64,000 bases of DNA, taken from Desulfocucumis sp964643075. Its GTDB lineage: Bacteria > Bacillota > Desulfotomaculia > Desulfotomaculales > Desulfocucumaceae. The stretch covers positions 14,669 through 78,668 of the forward strand of contig CAZXQO010000020.1 in NCBI GenBank assembly GCA_964643075.1. Reading direction: 5' to 3'. Every line of letters starts with the position of its first letter. Positions within the stretch are counted from its first letter, which is position 1. A model generated the notes under the pieces. It made no database searches. It was not told the origin of the DNA and was given only the letters and a program-made list of their open reading frames with translations. The position numbers and the translations under genes were made by a program. This document shows positions 53,221 through 60,793 of the stretch, in pieces.

Positions 53221-53314
53221 TTACAAATTGACATTTTTATGCCAGCTGGCCGTTTTCCGCCGCTGAACCGGATGGCTCCAGGTCAAATTTACATTGAACC
53301 GGAGTATAAATAGC

Positions 53315-54406
53315 TTAATAATACTGTTTTTTACCTTGGGCCCGGCCAGTCCCAATGGATTTCAACATCTGCATAAAATCCTCACTATCAGGTAACTGGT
53401 TATCAGCCAGCAAGGCTTTTGCCACGGCCACGATCCTATCCTGCGAATATTCCAGAGTTGCTAAGAATTCCTTCATTAAATATGGTTTTATCGAAATTAT
53501 TTGCATCAATTCCGGCAACAAATTGATCAGGCTGTACTCTGCGGCCATTATTCCCCGGGTAAAAAAAGCTATAAGCAGTTCATCCGGGACCCCCAGCATT
53601 TGGGTTTTCTGTACCCCAGCTTCCCGCTTCATTTCTTTTATAAATGAAGCAAATGCAACTGGTTCTCCAGCCAGAGACTCCAGTATCTCCCGGGCCAGTT
53701 CCTCATCCTTAAAAACCCAGGCATTTTCAAGACATACATTGTCTCCCCCTGGTCCCTTCAGGCAGCGGATCCAGGCACCGGCCGCAGCTGATACCGCTTC
53801 ATCTATCAAAATCCGGCCCAGCACTTTGCTGGAAATTTTCAACTCATCCGATGGTATAGAGAATACAACGGTTTCTTTTCCGATACTGTTATCCTTCACC
53901 TTTAACAAAACCCTGATTAACCAAAACATATCCTGTATGGCTGAAACATCGTATTTCCAGTAAAGCAGTGACACCCTTAGCAGCGACAGCAACGGCACCC
54001 ACTGATTGTTCGCCATTAATGCAGCAACAATATCATCCCGGTCCGGGCAGCATTCAATATAAAAGAACTGGTTTTCTTCATCCAATTCCGCCATAGCGGC
54101 AATCAGCGGCAATCTTTGTCCCAGGGGAGCCCTGGAGCAGGCAACGGATGCCAGGCGCATGGCCAGCCAGTTTTGTCCGGCAACGCAACCAGGATCAACA
54201 TGCAACAGTAACTCACCGGCAATACGGCATATTTCAATACTGTCCCCGCCAGCCAGTGATATAATCTCTTGCTTCAAATTTTGGGCCAGGGAGCAGTGTT
54301 CTTCCTTTTTCAATAAATCAAGGGCACAAATTACCTCTTCTTTGGTCCCCATCAGTTTTTGTTTTAGATTGGCGACTTCATCCCGGCACTCCATGCTCAT
54401 TAGCAT
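53315..54406 (-). CDS. Helical protein of unknown function
   Basis: The 363-residue product is predicted almost entirely helical, with several leucine-rich helical pairs (LLLHVDPGC, LLSLLRVSLLYWK, LLPELMQIISIKPYL) that could form a HEAT- or ARM-like solenoid. There is no signal peptide, membrane segment or catalytic motif. GGAGGGG lies six bases before the ATG. It is between the sigma-54 activator gene (48 bases upstream) and spoVR, and may be transcribed with either. I do not recognise the family. Confidence 0.6.
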   Translation of the reverse strand: MLMSMECRDEVANLKQKLMGTKEEVICALDLLKKEEHCSLAQNLKQEIISLAGGDSIEICRIAGELLLHVDPGCVAGQNWLAMRLASVACSRAPLGQRLPLIAAMAELDEENQFFYIECCPDRDDIVAALMANNQWVPLLSLLRVSLLYWKYDVSAIQDMFWLIRVLLKVKDNSIGKETVVFSIPSDELKISSKVLGRILIDEAVSAAAGAWIRCLKGPGGDNVCLENAWVFKDEELAREILESLAGEPVAFASFIKEMKREAGVQKTQMLGVPDELLIAFFTRGIMAAEYSLINLLPELMQIISIKPYLMKEFLATLEYSQDRIVAVAKALLADNQLPDSEDFMQMLKSIGTGRAQGKKQYY

Positions 54407-54454
54407 TTCACCCCTCCAGCTATTTAGCCAATCATATATAAATATTTTATACCC

Positions 54455-56263
54455 TTAACCTTTTTCCGTCTCTGCACCAGTTCGCTCCAGACTATATTTA
54501 TCAATTTTCCTGTAGATGGTGGCCCTGCTTATGCCCAGAGCATCGGCAGCCTTACGCTTTCCCTCATCGTTCCAGCCAAATTTATGCAATGAATTCATAA
54601 TCGCTTTCTTTTCCAGCACATCAAGGGGTACTATTTCTGTCCTGTCCGGCGCTTTCCGCTCCGGCTTTTTGCTGGTATCCCATAGCCTGCGCGGCAGGCT
54701 TTCCCGGGCAATATATTCCCCTTCCTCCAGGTTAACAGCATATTCCACCACATTCACCAGTTCCCTGACATTTCCCGGCCAGCCGTAATTTAGGCAGGCC
54801 TGCAACGCACTATCGGTCAGACCCTTAATCTCCTTAGCCAGTAGGCCGGAAAAACGCTTGATATAATAATCCAGCAGCAGGGGAATATCACCTGTCCGCT
54901 CCCTAATGGGCGGAAGCATAATCGGTATGACGCTCACCCGGTAGTACAGATCCTCCCTGAACAGGCCCTTTTCCACCATGGTTAGTAAATCATTGTTGGT
55001 GGCAGCAATAATCCGGACATCAACAGTGATTAGCTGGGTTCCACCCACTCGCTCAATTTGCTTCTCCTGCAGCACCCTTAGCAATTTAGCCTGCAAGTAA
55101 AAGGACATATTACCAATTTCATCCAGTAAAATGGTGCCGCCGTTAGCGAGTTCAAACTTGCCCGGCTTCCCACCCCTTCTGGCCCCAGTGAAGGCACCCT
55201 CGTCATAACCGAAAAGTTCGCTTTCCAGAAGGCTCTCCGGTATGGCGCCGCAATTTATGGCCACAAAGGGTTTGTCGGCAAAGGGGCTGGCAGCGTGGAT
55301 GGCCCGGGCGAAAATCTCCTTGCCGGTGCCGGTTTCCCCCAGTATTAGAACGGTGGAATTGCTGGCGGCAACCTTCCGGGCCTGATTCTTTATGTCTTGA
55401 ATCACTTTGCTTGTTCCTATTATATCGTCAAAGGTTATCTCTTTCTGGGCGCTCATATATTCGTATGCTAATTTTTGCGTTTCACTGAAATCTCTGAAGG
55501 AGGCCACCACCCCCAGGGGCGATCCCCCTTCACCTTTGATTATCCTGGCGGTGGAGAGTAAATGAAGTTTTTTTCCGTTGCTTTTTACGAATACTTCCCG
55601 GGAGTTAAACCCTTTACCTTTCTCCAGCACTCCCTCAAGATTAATACCCCACAGCACCTGCTGGATAATGCTGCCGATAGCTGCTTCCTTGGTCAGCCGG
55701 AACATCCTTTCCGCAGAGCGGTTGAAATGGGTAATTATACCGTCGTGGTCAATGGCCACCAGTGCCTCGTAGACGGCATCAACTACAGCCTCCAGGTGAC
55801 CGGCCATCAGCATCCTTTCGGAAATAATCTCCCTTTCCAGGGCTTTGCTACCTATCAAATCGGCCATCCTGCCGATGAACTCCATCATTGAATTTCTGTT
55901 CCTGCCTAGATTTTCCTTTTGCTGGGCGTCAAAGGCGATCAGGCTGATGGTACCAATTACCTTAGTTTCAGCATGAATGGGATAAACAATTGATGATCTA
56001 TAGAAACAATTGCCGGTCAGGGGGCAGTGGCCGCAGATATCGTGATATCCGGCTTCATCAATAAATACCGGCTGGCCCGTACCTAATACATGCTTGTTCA
56101 CAAACCCCCTGCGCAGACGGTAACCCACGTCGTTGCGGACAGTGCCGGTGCCCGCAACACGTACCAGTTCATTATCGATTATTTCAATTTCCACCTTCAG
56201 TACGCTGGCCACAGCCTCAGCTACTTTCTGGCAGACTTCCTGCACTGCAACTAAAATTGGCAT
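54455..56263 (-). CDS. Sigma-54 dependent activator (GAF-PAS-AAA+-Fis)
   Basis: The 602-residue protein has an N-terminal sensor domain of GAF type with a cysteine group (DICGHCPLTGNC), a PAS domain (EALVAIDHDGIITHFN), and the AAA+ domain with Walker A GETGTGKE near residue 308, the sigma-54 contact loop GAFTGA near 354 and WPGNVREL. A Fis-type helix-turn-helix (ADALGISRATIYRKIDKY) ends it. It is therefore able to open sigma-54 promoters. The neighbouring korDABC operon has a -24/-12 promoter and is the obvious target. The cysteines suggest a redox or metal-linked signal, an inference. ATG at 56263 has GGAG seven bases upstream. Confidence 0.9.
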   Translation of the reverse strand: MPILVAVQEVCQKVAEAVASVLKVEIEIIDNELVRVAGTGTVRNDVGYRLRRGFVNKHVLGTGQPVFIDEAGYHDICGHCPLTGNCFYRSSIVYPIHAETKVIGTISLIAFDAQQKENLGRNRNSMMEFIGRMADLIGSKALEREIISERMLMAGHLEAVVDAVYEALVAIDHDGIITHFNRSAERMFRLTKEAAIGSIIQQVLWGINLEGVLEKGKGFNSREVFVKSNGKKLHLLSTARIIKGEGGSPLGVVASFRDFSETQKLAYEYMSAQKEITFDDIIGTSKVIQDIKNQARKVAASNSTVLILGETGTGKEIFARAIHAASPFADKPFVAINCGAIPESLLESELFGYDEGAFTGARRGGKPGKFELANGGTILLDEIGNMSFYLQAKLLRVLQEKQIERVGGTQLITVDVRIIAATNNDLLTMVEKGLFREDLYYRVSVIPIMLPPIRERTGDIPLLLDYYIKRFSGLLAKEIKGLTDSALQACLNYGWPGNVRELVNVVEYAVNLEEGEYIARESLPRRLWDTSKKPERKAPDRTEIVPLDVLEKKAIMNSLHKFGWNDEGKRKAADALGISRATIYRKIDKYSLERTGAETEKG

Positions 56264-56298
56264 CAAAATACTCCGTTCCCCTGAGTTTATTATATATT

Positions 56299-56327
56299 AT
56301 TATAACAAACACCCGAAATGTTGTCGC
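56299..56327 (-). promoter_or_regulatory. Sigma-A type promoter of the activator gene
   Basis: GCGACA and TATAAT are 17 bases apart on the minus strand. The start would lie about 30 bases before the activator gene and after the kor terminator, so the regulator has its own promoter. Confidence 0.55.
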
Positions 56328-56342
56328 CCGGCTGCAAATACA

Positions 56343-56372
56343 CAAAAAACCGGGCTTTTTATAAAACCCGGC
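56343..56372 (-). terminator. Terminator of the korDABC operon
   Basis: GCCGGGTTTTA and TAAAAAGCCCGG form a long stem followed by six T on the minus strand. It lies 60 bases after the korC stop. Confidence 0.85.
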
Positions 56373-56433
56373 AACTGTTACAAATATATGGAACTACTTC
56401 TATATTTAATCCCGTAACAGGTGCCTGTACGGG

Positions 56434-57003
56434 TTATTTTTTCATTAACTCCCGCTGCGGGGAAGGCAGTTCTATGGCCAGTCCCCGCCCCATATCCAGC
56501 GCTGAAAGATTCATATCCAGGCTACCCAGGGGAACCCTGGCCCTCACCGCTTCTTCAATACTTTCACGTCCGACTATACCTGTTATCCGTACTAGCGCTC
56601 CCAGGGCCACCATGTTGGCCATCATCTCCCTGCCCAGCCTGGTGATGGCCGTGCTGCTGATGGGCAAGTGGAACACTTTGACGCCGCTTCCGGGAGGAAG
56701 GCCTACATAGGTACTGTCTAGAATTGCCATCCCGCCCTGCCTTAACCTTTTCAGGTATTTATCACTGGCCTCCTGGCTCATGGCCAGCAAAATGTCAGGG
56801 CTGTTTATCTTAGGGTAATCAAGCTCATCCCCGCCGATAATCACCTCGGCCCGGCTGGCGCCACCCCTGGCTTCCGGGCCGTACGACTGGCTCTGCACCA
56901 CGCTCTTACCTTCACGGATAGCCGCATCGGCCAGAATAATTCCCGCCAATATGATACCCTGACCCCCGGACCCGCTCAAACAAATCTCTTGTCTTTCAGC
57001 CAT
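56434..57003 (-). CDS. korC: 2-oxoacid:ferredoxin oxidoreductase, gamma subunit
   Basis: The 189-residue gamma subunit starts with GSGGQGIILAGIILADAA, the CoA-binding-type glycine loop, and has QSYGPEARGGASRAEVI, the usual family segment. It completes the KorDABC enzyme that oxidises 2-oxoglutarate or a related 2-oxoacid to the acyl-CoA, with ferredoxin as acceptor. Its ATG shares a base with the korB stop. Last gene of the operon. Confidence 0.9.
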   Translation of the reverse strand: MAERQEICLSGSGGQGIILAGIILADAAIREGKSVVQSQSYGPEARGGASRAEVIIGGDELDYPKINSPDILLAMSQEASDKYLKRLRQGGMAILDSTYVGLPPGSGVKVFHLPISSTAITRLGREMMANMVALGALVRITGIVGRESIEEAVRARVPLGSLDMNLSALDMGRGLAIELPSPQRELMKK

Positions 57004-57839
57004 TATCCCTTCCCCCCGCTTTCCTTGCCACGTCCGGCCCGGGAGGACATCCCCAGATACATATCGGTGTAATCGGGAGCCTCATCCCTGAATAACACAC
57101 CAATTGGAAATTTGCCCTTGGCCTCTTCCTCCGGCAGCTTCCCGTATTTTTCCGCCATAACCGCTTTATCCTTCTGCCATTGCAGCATGGCCGCGGGATC
57201 AGATGTGCCGTTTTTTCTGCCGAAACCGGTGGGACACTGAGATATAACCTCAATAAAGCTAAACCCTTTATTGGCCACTCCCTGTTCTATCAATTCTCCG
57301 GTGAGTTCGGCATGATAAGCGGTGGATCTGGCCACAAAAGTCCCGCCTGCGGCAGCAACCAGATTGACTATGTTCAGTTGCCTTTCCACGCTGCCGTAGG
57401 GAGAGGTGGCTGTCCTGCTCCCGGTTGGTGTCAGGGGGGAGCACTGCCCGCCGGTCATGCCGTAAACGCTATTGTTGATTACCAGCACATTTAAATCAAT
57501 ATTTCTCCTGGCAGAGTGAATTAAATGATTGCCTCCAATGGCGGCTGCATCGCCATCGCCCATTATTACAAAAACTTTCAAATTTGGCTTCGCCAGTTTG
57601 ATGCCGGTGGCGAAGGCCAGTGCCCTGCCATGGGTGGTGTGCACGGTGTTAAAATCAATATAGCTTACAGCCCGGGCGGAACAGCCAATCCCGCCCACCA
57701 CCGCCACATCATCCCTCCGGTACCCCATATGGTGGATAGCCCGGAGAAAGGACTGCAGAACTATGCCCGTGCCGCACCCGGGGCACCACATATGGGGCAG
57801 GCTGCCCGGGCGAAAATATTCCTTAATTACATCAGGCAC
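57003..57839 (-). CDS. korB: 2-oxoacid:ferredoxin oxidoreductase, beta subunit
   Basis: The 278-residue subunit binds thiamine diphosphate and an iron-sulfur cluster. It has HMWCPGCGTGI near the N-terminus, GIGCSAR, the TPP motif GDGDAAAIGGNH and NNSVYGMTGGQ. Cysteines at CPGC, GC and later GQCSP fit the cluster of the family. A GTG start with GAGAGGT upstream overlaps the end of korA by eight bases. Confidence 0.93.
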   Translation of the reverse strand: MPDVIKEYFRPGSLPHMWCPGCGTGIVLQSFLRAIHHMGYRRDDVAVVGGIGCSARAVSYIDFNTVHTTHGRALAFATGIKLAKPNLKVFVIMGDGDAAAIGGNHLIHSARRNIDLNVLVINNSVYGMTGGQCSPLTPTGSRTATSPYGSVERQLNIVNLVAAAGGTFVARSTAYHAELTGELIEQGVANKGFSFIEVISQCPTGFGRKNGTSDPAAMLQWQKDKAVMAEKYGKLPEEEAKGKFPIGVLFRDEAPDYTDMYLGMSSRAGRGKESGGKG

Positions 57840-58983
57840 CTGTATACACCTCTCTAATCCGCCGGTAAATCTCCCCCGGAGCTATAAGTTCACCGCTAAC
57901 CTTGGCCAGGGGAACAACCGGACACCTGCCGCCGGCGTGTCTTTCCACCTCCCCGGCCATCAGACCGGAATTCATTTCCGCCACAATGATGCAATGCACC
58001 CTGCGGGACAATTCCTCAATTTCCTTGCCGGGAAAGGGCCAAAGGGAAACCGGGCGCCACAGCCCGGCGGCAATTTGATCCTGCCTGGCCTCCTTGACCG
58101 CCCTCCTGGCCGATCGGGCTACCGCCCCGTAGGCAACCACTGCAATTTCGGCGTCTTCCAGCAGGTAACCGTCGGACATGTTAATTTCCCCGGTGTAATC
58201 GGCGACCTTAGTCATCAAACGTGAAATAAGGGCCCCCGCCACACCGGGATCGTTAGAGGGAATCCCCCTTTCGTCGTGCACCAGGCCGGTCACATTATGA
58301 CGATAGCCCCCGCCGATGTCGGACATGGGGGGAATTCCATTATCTATCGGCCTGTAGGGCAGGTATGAGGAATCATTTCCGGCAGGCTTCACCCTATTGA
58401 ATAGCTTAATATCCTCCTGTGCGGGGAGTATTATACGCTCCCTCAAATGAGCTATGACCTCATCCAGCAGAAGGATTACCGGCGTCCTGAATCTTTCCGC
58501 AAGATTAACCGCCTTCACCGTAAGTTCATATGACTCGGTAACCGAAGAAGGACACAGGGCGATTACCGGGTGATCCCCGTGAGTACCCCATCTGGCCTGC
58601 ATTACATCGCCCTGGCCGGGTGCCGTGGCCATGCCCGTGCTGGGACCCAGCCTCATTACATCAATAATTACGCAGGGCACTTCCGCCATAACGGCATAGC
58701 CGATGTTTTCCTGCATTAGCGAAAAGCCCGGGCCGCTAGTAGCTGTAATTGCCTTGGCCCCGGTCAGGGATGCACCGATGATGGCAGCCATGCTGGAAAT
58801 CTCATCTTCCATCTGAATAAAAACCCCTCCCGTCAGAGGGAGCTTACTGGCCATAAACTCCGCAATCTCCGTGGACGGTGTAATGGGATAGCCGGCATAA
58901 AAATTTACGCCGGCTGCTATAGCGGCCTCAGCCACTGCCTCATTGCCCTGCATCAGCCTGGCCATTTGCATAACACTGGCCAT
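57832..58983 (-). CDS. korA: 2-oxoacid:ferredoxin oxidoreductase, alpha subunit
   Basis: The 383-residue subunit has AAIAAGVNFYAGYPITPSTEI, the QMEDEISS segment, ATSGPGFSLMQENIGYA and GPSTGMATAPGQGD, all typical of KorA. Specificity for 2-oxoglutarate versus branched 2-oxoacids cannot be settled from sequence reading. GGAGGACTGATAAA before the ATG at 58983 includes the korD stop, so the genes are coupled; the frame is open to 59049 but overlaps korD. Confidence 0.93.
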   Translation of the reverse strand: MASVMQMARLMQGNEAVAEAAIAAGVNFYAGYPITPSTEIAEFMASKLPLTGGVFIQMEDEISSMAAIIGASLTGAKAITATSGPGFSLMQENIGYAVMAEVPCVIIDVMRLGPSTGMATAPGQGDVMQARWGTHGDHPVIALCPSSVTESYELTVKAVNLAERFRTPVILLLDEVIAHLRERIILPAQEDIKLFNRVKPAGNDSSYLPYRPIDNGIPPMSDIGGGYRHNVTGLVHDERGIPSNDPGVAGALISRLMTKVADYTGEINMSDGYLLEDAEIAVVAYGAVARSARRAVKEARQDQIAAGLWRPVSLWPFPGKEIEELSRRVHCIIVAEMNSGLMAGEVERHAGGRCPVVPLAKVSGELIAPGEIYRRIREVYTGA

Positions 58984-58987
58984 TTTA

Positions 58988-59197
58988 TCAGTCCTCCAGG
59001 TTAATAGCGAAATCGGGACAAAGCATAACGCATTTTTCACAGCCTGCACAGGCGGAAGGATTTATTACCACAGCCTTTTTCAGGCCATCCAGAGCTATTA
59101 CTTTTCTGGGGCACATGGCCGCGCATATGCCACATCCTTTGCAAAGAGCTTTGTTAACGTAAACCGATGGAATGCGTTGTAATTTTTCCGCCCTCAT
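58988..59197 (-). CDS. korD: 2-oxoacid:ferredoxin oxidoreductase, delta (ferredoxin-like) subunit
   Basis: This 69-residue protein carries two [4Fe-4S] motifs, CKGCGICAAMCP and CAGCEKCVMLCP, and is the electron-transfer subunit of the complex. GGGGTGATAATAG is directly before the ATG. It is the first gene of korDABC and begins about 30 bases after the predicted sigma-54 start site. Confidence 0.92.
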   Translation of the reverse strand: MRAEKLQRIPSVYVNKALCKGCGICAAMCPRKVIALDGLKKAVVINPSACAGCEKCVMLCPDFAINLED

Positions 59198-59236
59198 CTA
59201 TTATCACCCCGCATCAGTAACTTCTAACATCCTACA

Positions 59237-59253
59237 TTGCAATTTACATACCA
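59237..59253 (-). promoter_or_regulatory. Sigma-54 (-24/-12) promoter of korDABC
   Basis: The minus strand reads TGGTATGTAAATTGCA. GG and GC are exactly ten bases apart, and TGG plus TTGCA match the consensus well (TGGCAC-N5-TTGCA). The start would be about 30 bases before korD. A sigma-54 activator gene lies in the same cluster. Confidence 0.75.
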
Positions 59254-59415
59254 TCCAGCAAAAGGACAAAAATTAGATACAATATACCGGTTATCCGCTG
59301 GATACAAGGTCTTGGCCTCTTATAGTCTACTACCCAACCCCTATGCCATCTCAACCTGAGACAGAAACAAATACCATAAAGCCTTTTACTATCTAAAGTT
59401 AATACAAAAAAACAA

Positions 59416-59452
59416 AAATCTCATCATGAGACTTTATCTCATAATGAGATTT
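59416..59452 (-). terminator. Strong terminator of the GNAT gene, with palindromic arms
   Basis: AAATCTCATTATGAGA pairs with TCTCATGATGAGATTT (16 bp, one wobble, 5-base loop) and is followed by TTGTTTTTTTG on the minus strand. Each arm is itself a palindrome, TCTCAT-N-ATGAGA. It is about 165 bases upstream of the sigma-54 promoter, so the two palindromes could also be activator sites. The gap of about 330 bases between korD and the GNAT gene holds no gene. Confidence 0.8.
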
Positions 59453-59529
59453 ACTATTAGAGAAAGTAATAACAAGAACATCATCCAGCATTAATTGCTA
59501 TCCGGTAATCCAGATAATTTTAACGGGTA

Positions 59530-59949
59530 TCACACGGCATTGGATATCTGGTGCAAAGGCAGAACCTTGAACAAAGATGCATGCCCCCTGCCCCTACCCA
59601 GCGACATCGGGTTATAGCGGCTCCAAAACTGGTAGGAAAAAGGGTTATTCACCTCTATTACCAGCGGCATATCCGGGAATTTGCCCCGGATATAATTCAC
59701 CAGTTCCCTGGCATAGCCCTGGCAGCGGTATTTATGGAGGGTTTCAAGGGTAGCTACACCCACCACACCATTCTCAGCACACCAAAAAGGGTCTATCTGC
59801 CAGGCCATCCTTGATACCAATACTCCATTTTCCAGAATGCCGTTAAAACTACAGCCGGACAGGTCCGCGATCCAGGCATAGTTCAAGAAATCGTCATTTT
59901 CAAAGTCCAGACAGTAAGGTGAATTGGGGGTAAGGTTGATGATATTCAT
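59530..59949 (-). CDS. GNAT-family acetyltransferase-like protein
   Basis: The 139-residue protein has the GNAT fold pattern: VVGVATLETLHKYRCQGYARELVNYI corresponds to strand 4 and the acetyl-CoA loop (Q/RxxGxG/A variant RCQGYA). The C-terminal NPFSYQFWSRYNPMSLGRG fits strand 6 and 7. Substrate unknown. ATG at 59949 starts MNIINLTPNSPY; the frame extends to 59991. A terminator follows. Confidence 0.72.
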   Translation of the reverse strand: MNIINLTPNSPYCLDFENDDFLNYAWIADLSGCSFNGILENGVLVSRMAWQIDPFWCAENGVVGVATLETLHKYRCQGYARELVNYIRGKFPDMPLVIEVNNPFSYQFWSRYNPMSLGRGRGHASLFKVLPLHQISNAV

Positions 59950-60146
59950 ATTTAACACGCCCTTAAAAACACAGTCTACTACCCAATACACTAACTTTCA
60001 CTTAAAATGCTTTCCGCGTCAAGGACTAATAGCCACAATATATCATCATATTCCAAAACAAATCCCGGTTAACCCCATTTGTTGTGGATTTACAGCCTAT
60101 TTCTCCGGCACAGGTATATAACCTTTTAGAAATGAACACCCGAAAA

Positions 60147-60170
60147 AAAAAGAGGGTACTGCTACCCCCT
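60147..60170 (-). terminator. Terminator of yhbH
   Basis: AGGGGGTA and TACCCTCT form an 8-bp stem with a 4-base loop, followed by eight T on the minus strand, 20 bases after the yhbH stop. Confidence 0.85.
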
Positions 60171-60188
60171 TTCTTTCCCAACAAAATA

Positions 60189-60701
60189 TCAGGCTTTAAT
60201 TCCCTCCGGCCCCTGGCTGAAAAATTTTTTCAGCGCTGGGTATACGCCTGTTTTATCCTTGATGGTTACAACGGTAAATCTGGCATCGCTCACTTTTTTG
60301 TAAGCCGATCGTAATGTGCTGGTATAATAATACGGTCCCTCAATTTCACCATAACCAACCAGATTACAAACCTTGACCAATTCGTTGATTAATGTGACGC
60401 ACTGCTCATTGTCTGAAGCCAGGTTGTCACCGTCTGAAAAATGGAAAGCGTAAATGTTATAATCCTGAGGGTTGTAATGCTTCTCAATTATATCCAACGC
60501 CAGCTTATATACCGATGAACATCGGGTACCGCCACTGGCGCCCTTGGTGAAAAACTCTTCCTCGGTGGTTTCCTTGGCTTCAACATGATGGGCCAGGAAG
60601 ACGATCTTAACATTTTTGTATTTAGTTCTTAAAAACCGCACCATCCAGAAGAAGAAGCTCCTGGCGATATATTTTTCGAAGGGACCCATACTGCCGGATG
60701 T
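60189..60701 (-). pseudogene. yhbH: yhbH (DUF444), 3' half only, split by a recombinase element
   Basis: The 170-odd residues match the C-terminal vWA-like half of the YhbH/DUF444 family: TSGSMGPFEKYIARSFFFWMVRFLRTKY, FLAHHVEAKETTEEEFF, GASGGTRCSS, YNIYAFHFSDGDN and VCNLVGYGEI. Full-length members have about 390 residues. Upstream, the family motif D-T-S-G-S-M is readable from T onward; the codon where D should be reads glycine, and the frame then runs 11 unrelated codons to a TAA at 60738. The N-terminal half is missing from the window. The reading frame of the remaining part is intact, with no decay, which suggests a recent or reversible break. A recombinase gene ends 90 bases away. Partner families are SpoVR and PrkA. 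Confidence 0.87.
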
Positions 60702-60704
60702 TCC
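60697..60704. other. Junction of yhbH and the recombinase element (attachment site)
   Basis: Similarity to YhbH stops between the codons for T and the preceding D of the D-T-S-G-S-M motif. The DNA there reads GGAACATCCGGCAGTATGGG on the minus strand. This is where a serine recombinase crossover would lie; the matching end of the element is outside the window, so the exact core is unknown. Confidence 0.6.
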
Positions 60705-60793
60705 TAAATTAACTATAGTAATATCAAGCTTTTTAGCTTACAGCCGGCCCATTTGCCGTTCAAAATGTAATCTCATTTCAGTATTACGGGCCA

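Noticed and set aside
60189..60740. Reading the YhbH fragment as a short complete protein with its own start at 60689
   Set aside because: The ATG at 60689 is the M of the D-T-S-G-S-M motif in the family and has no ribosome-binding site; the fragment lacks the whole N-terminal half.
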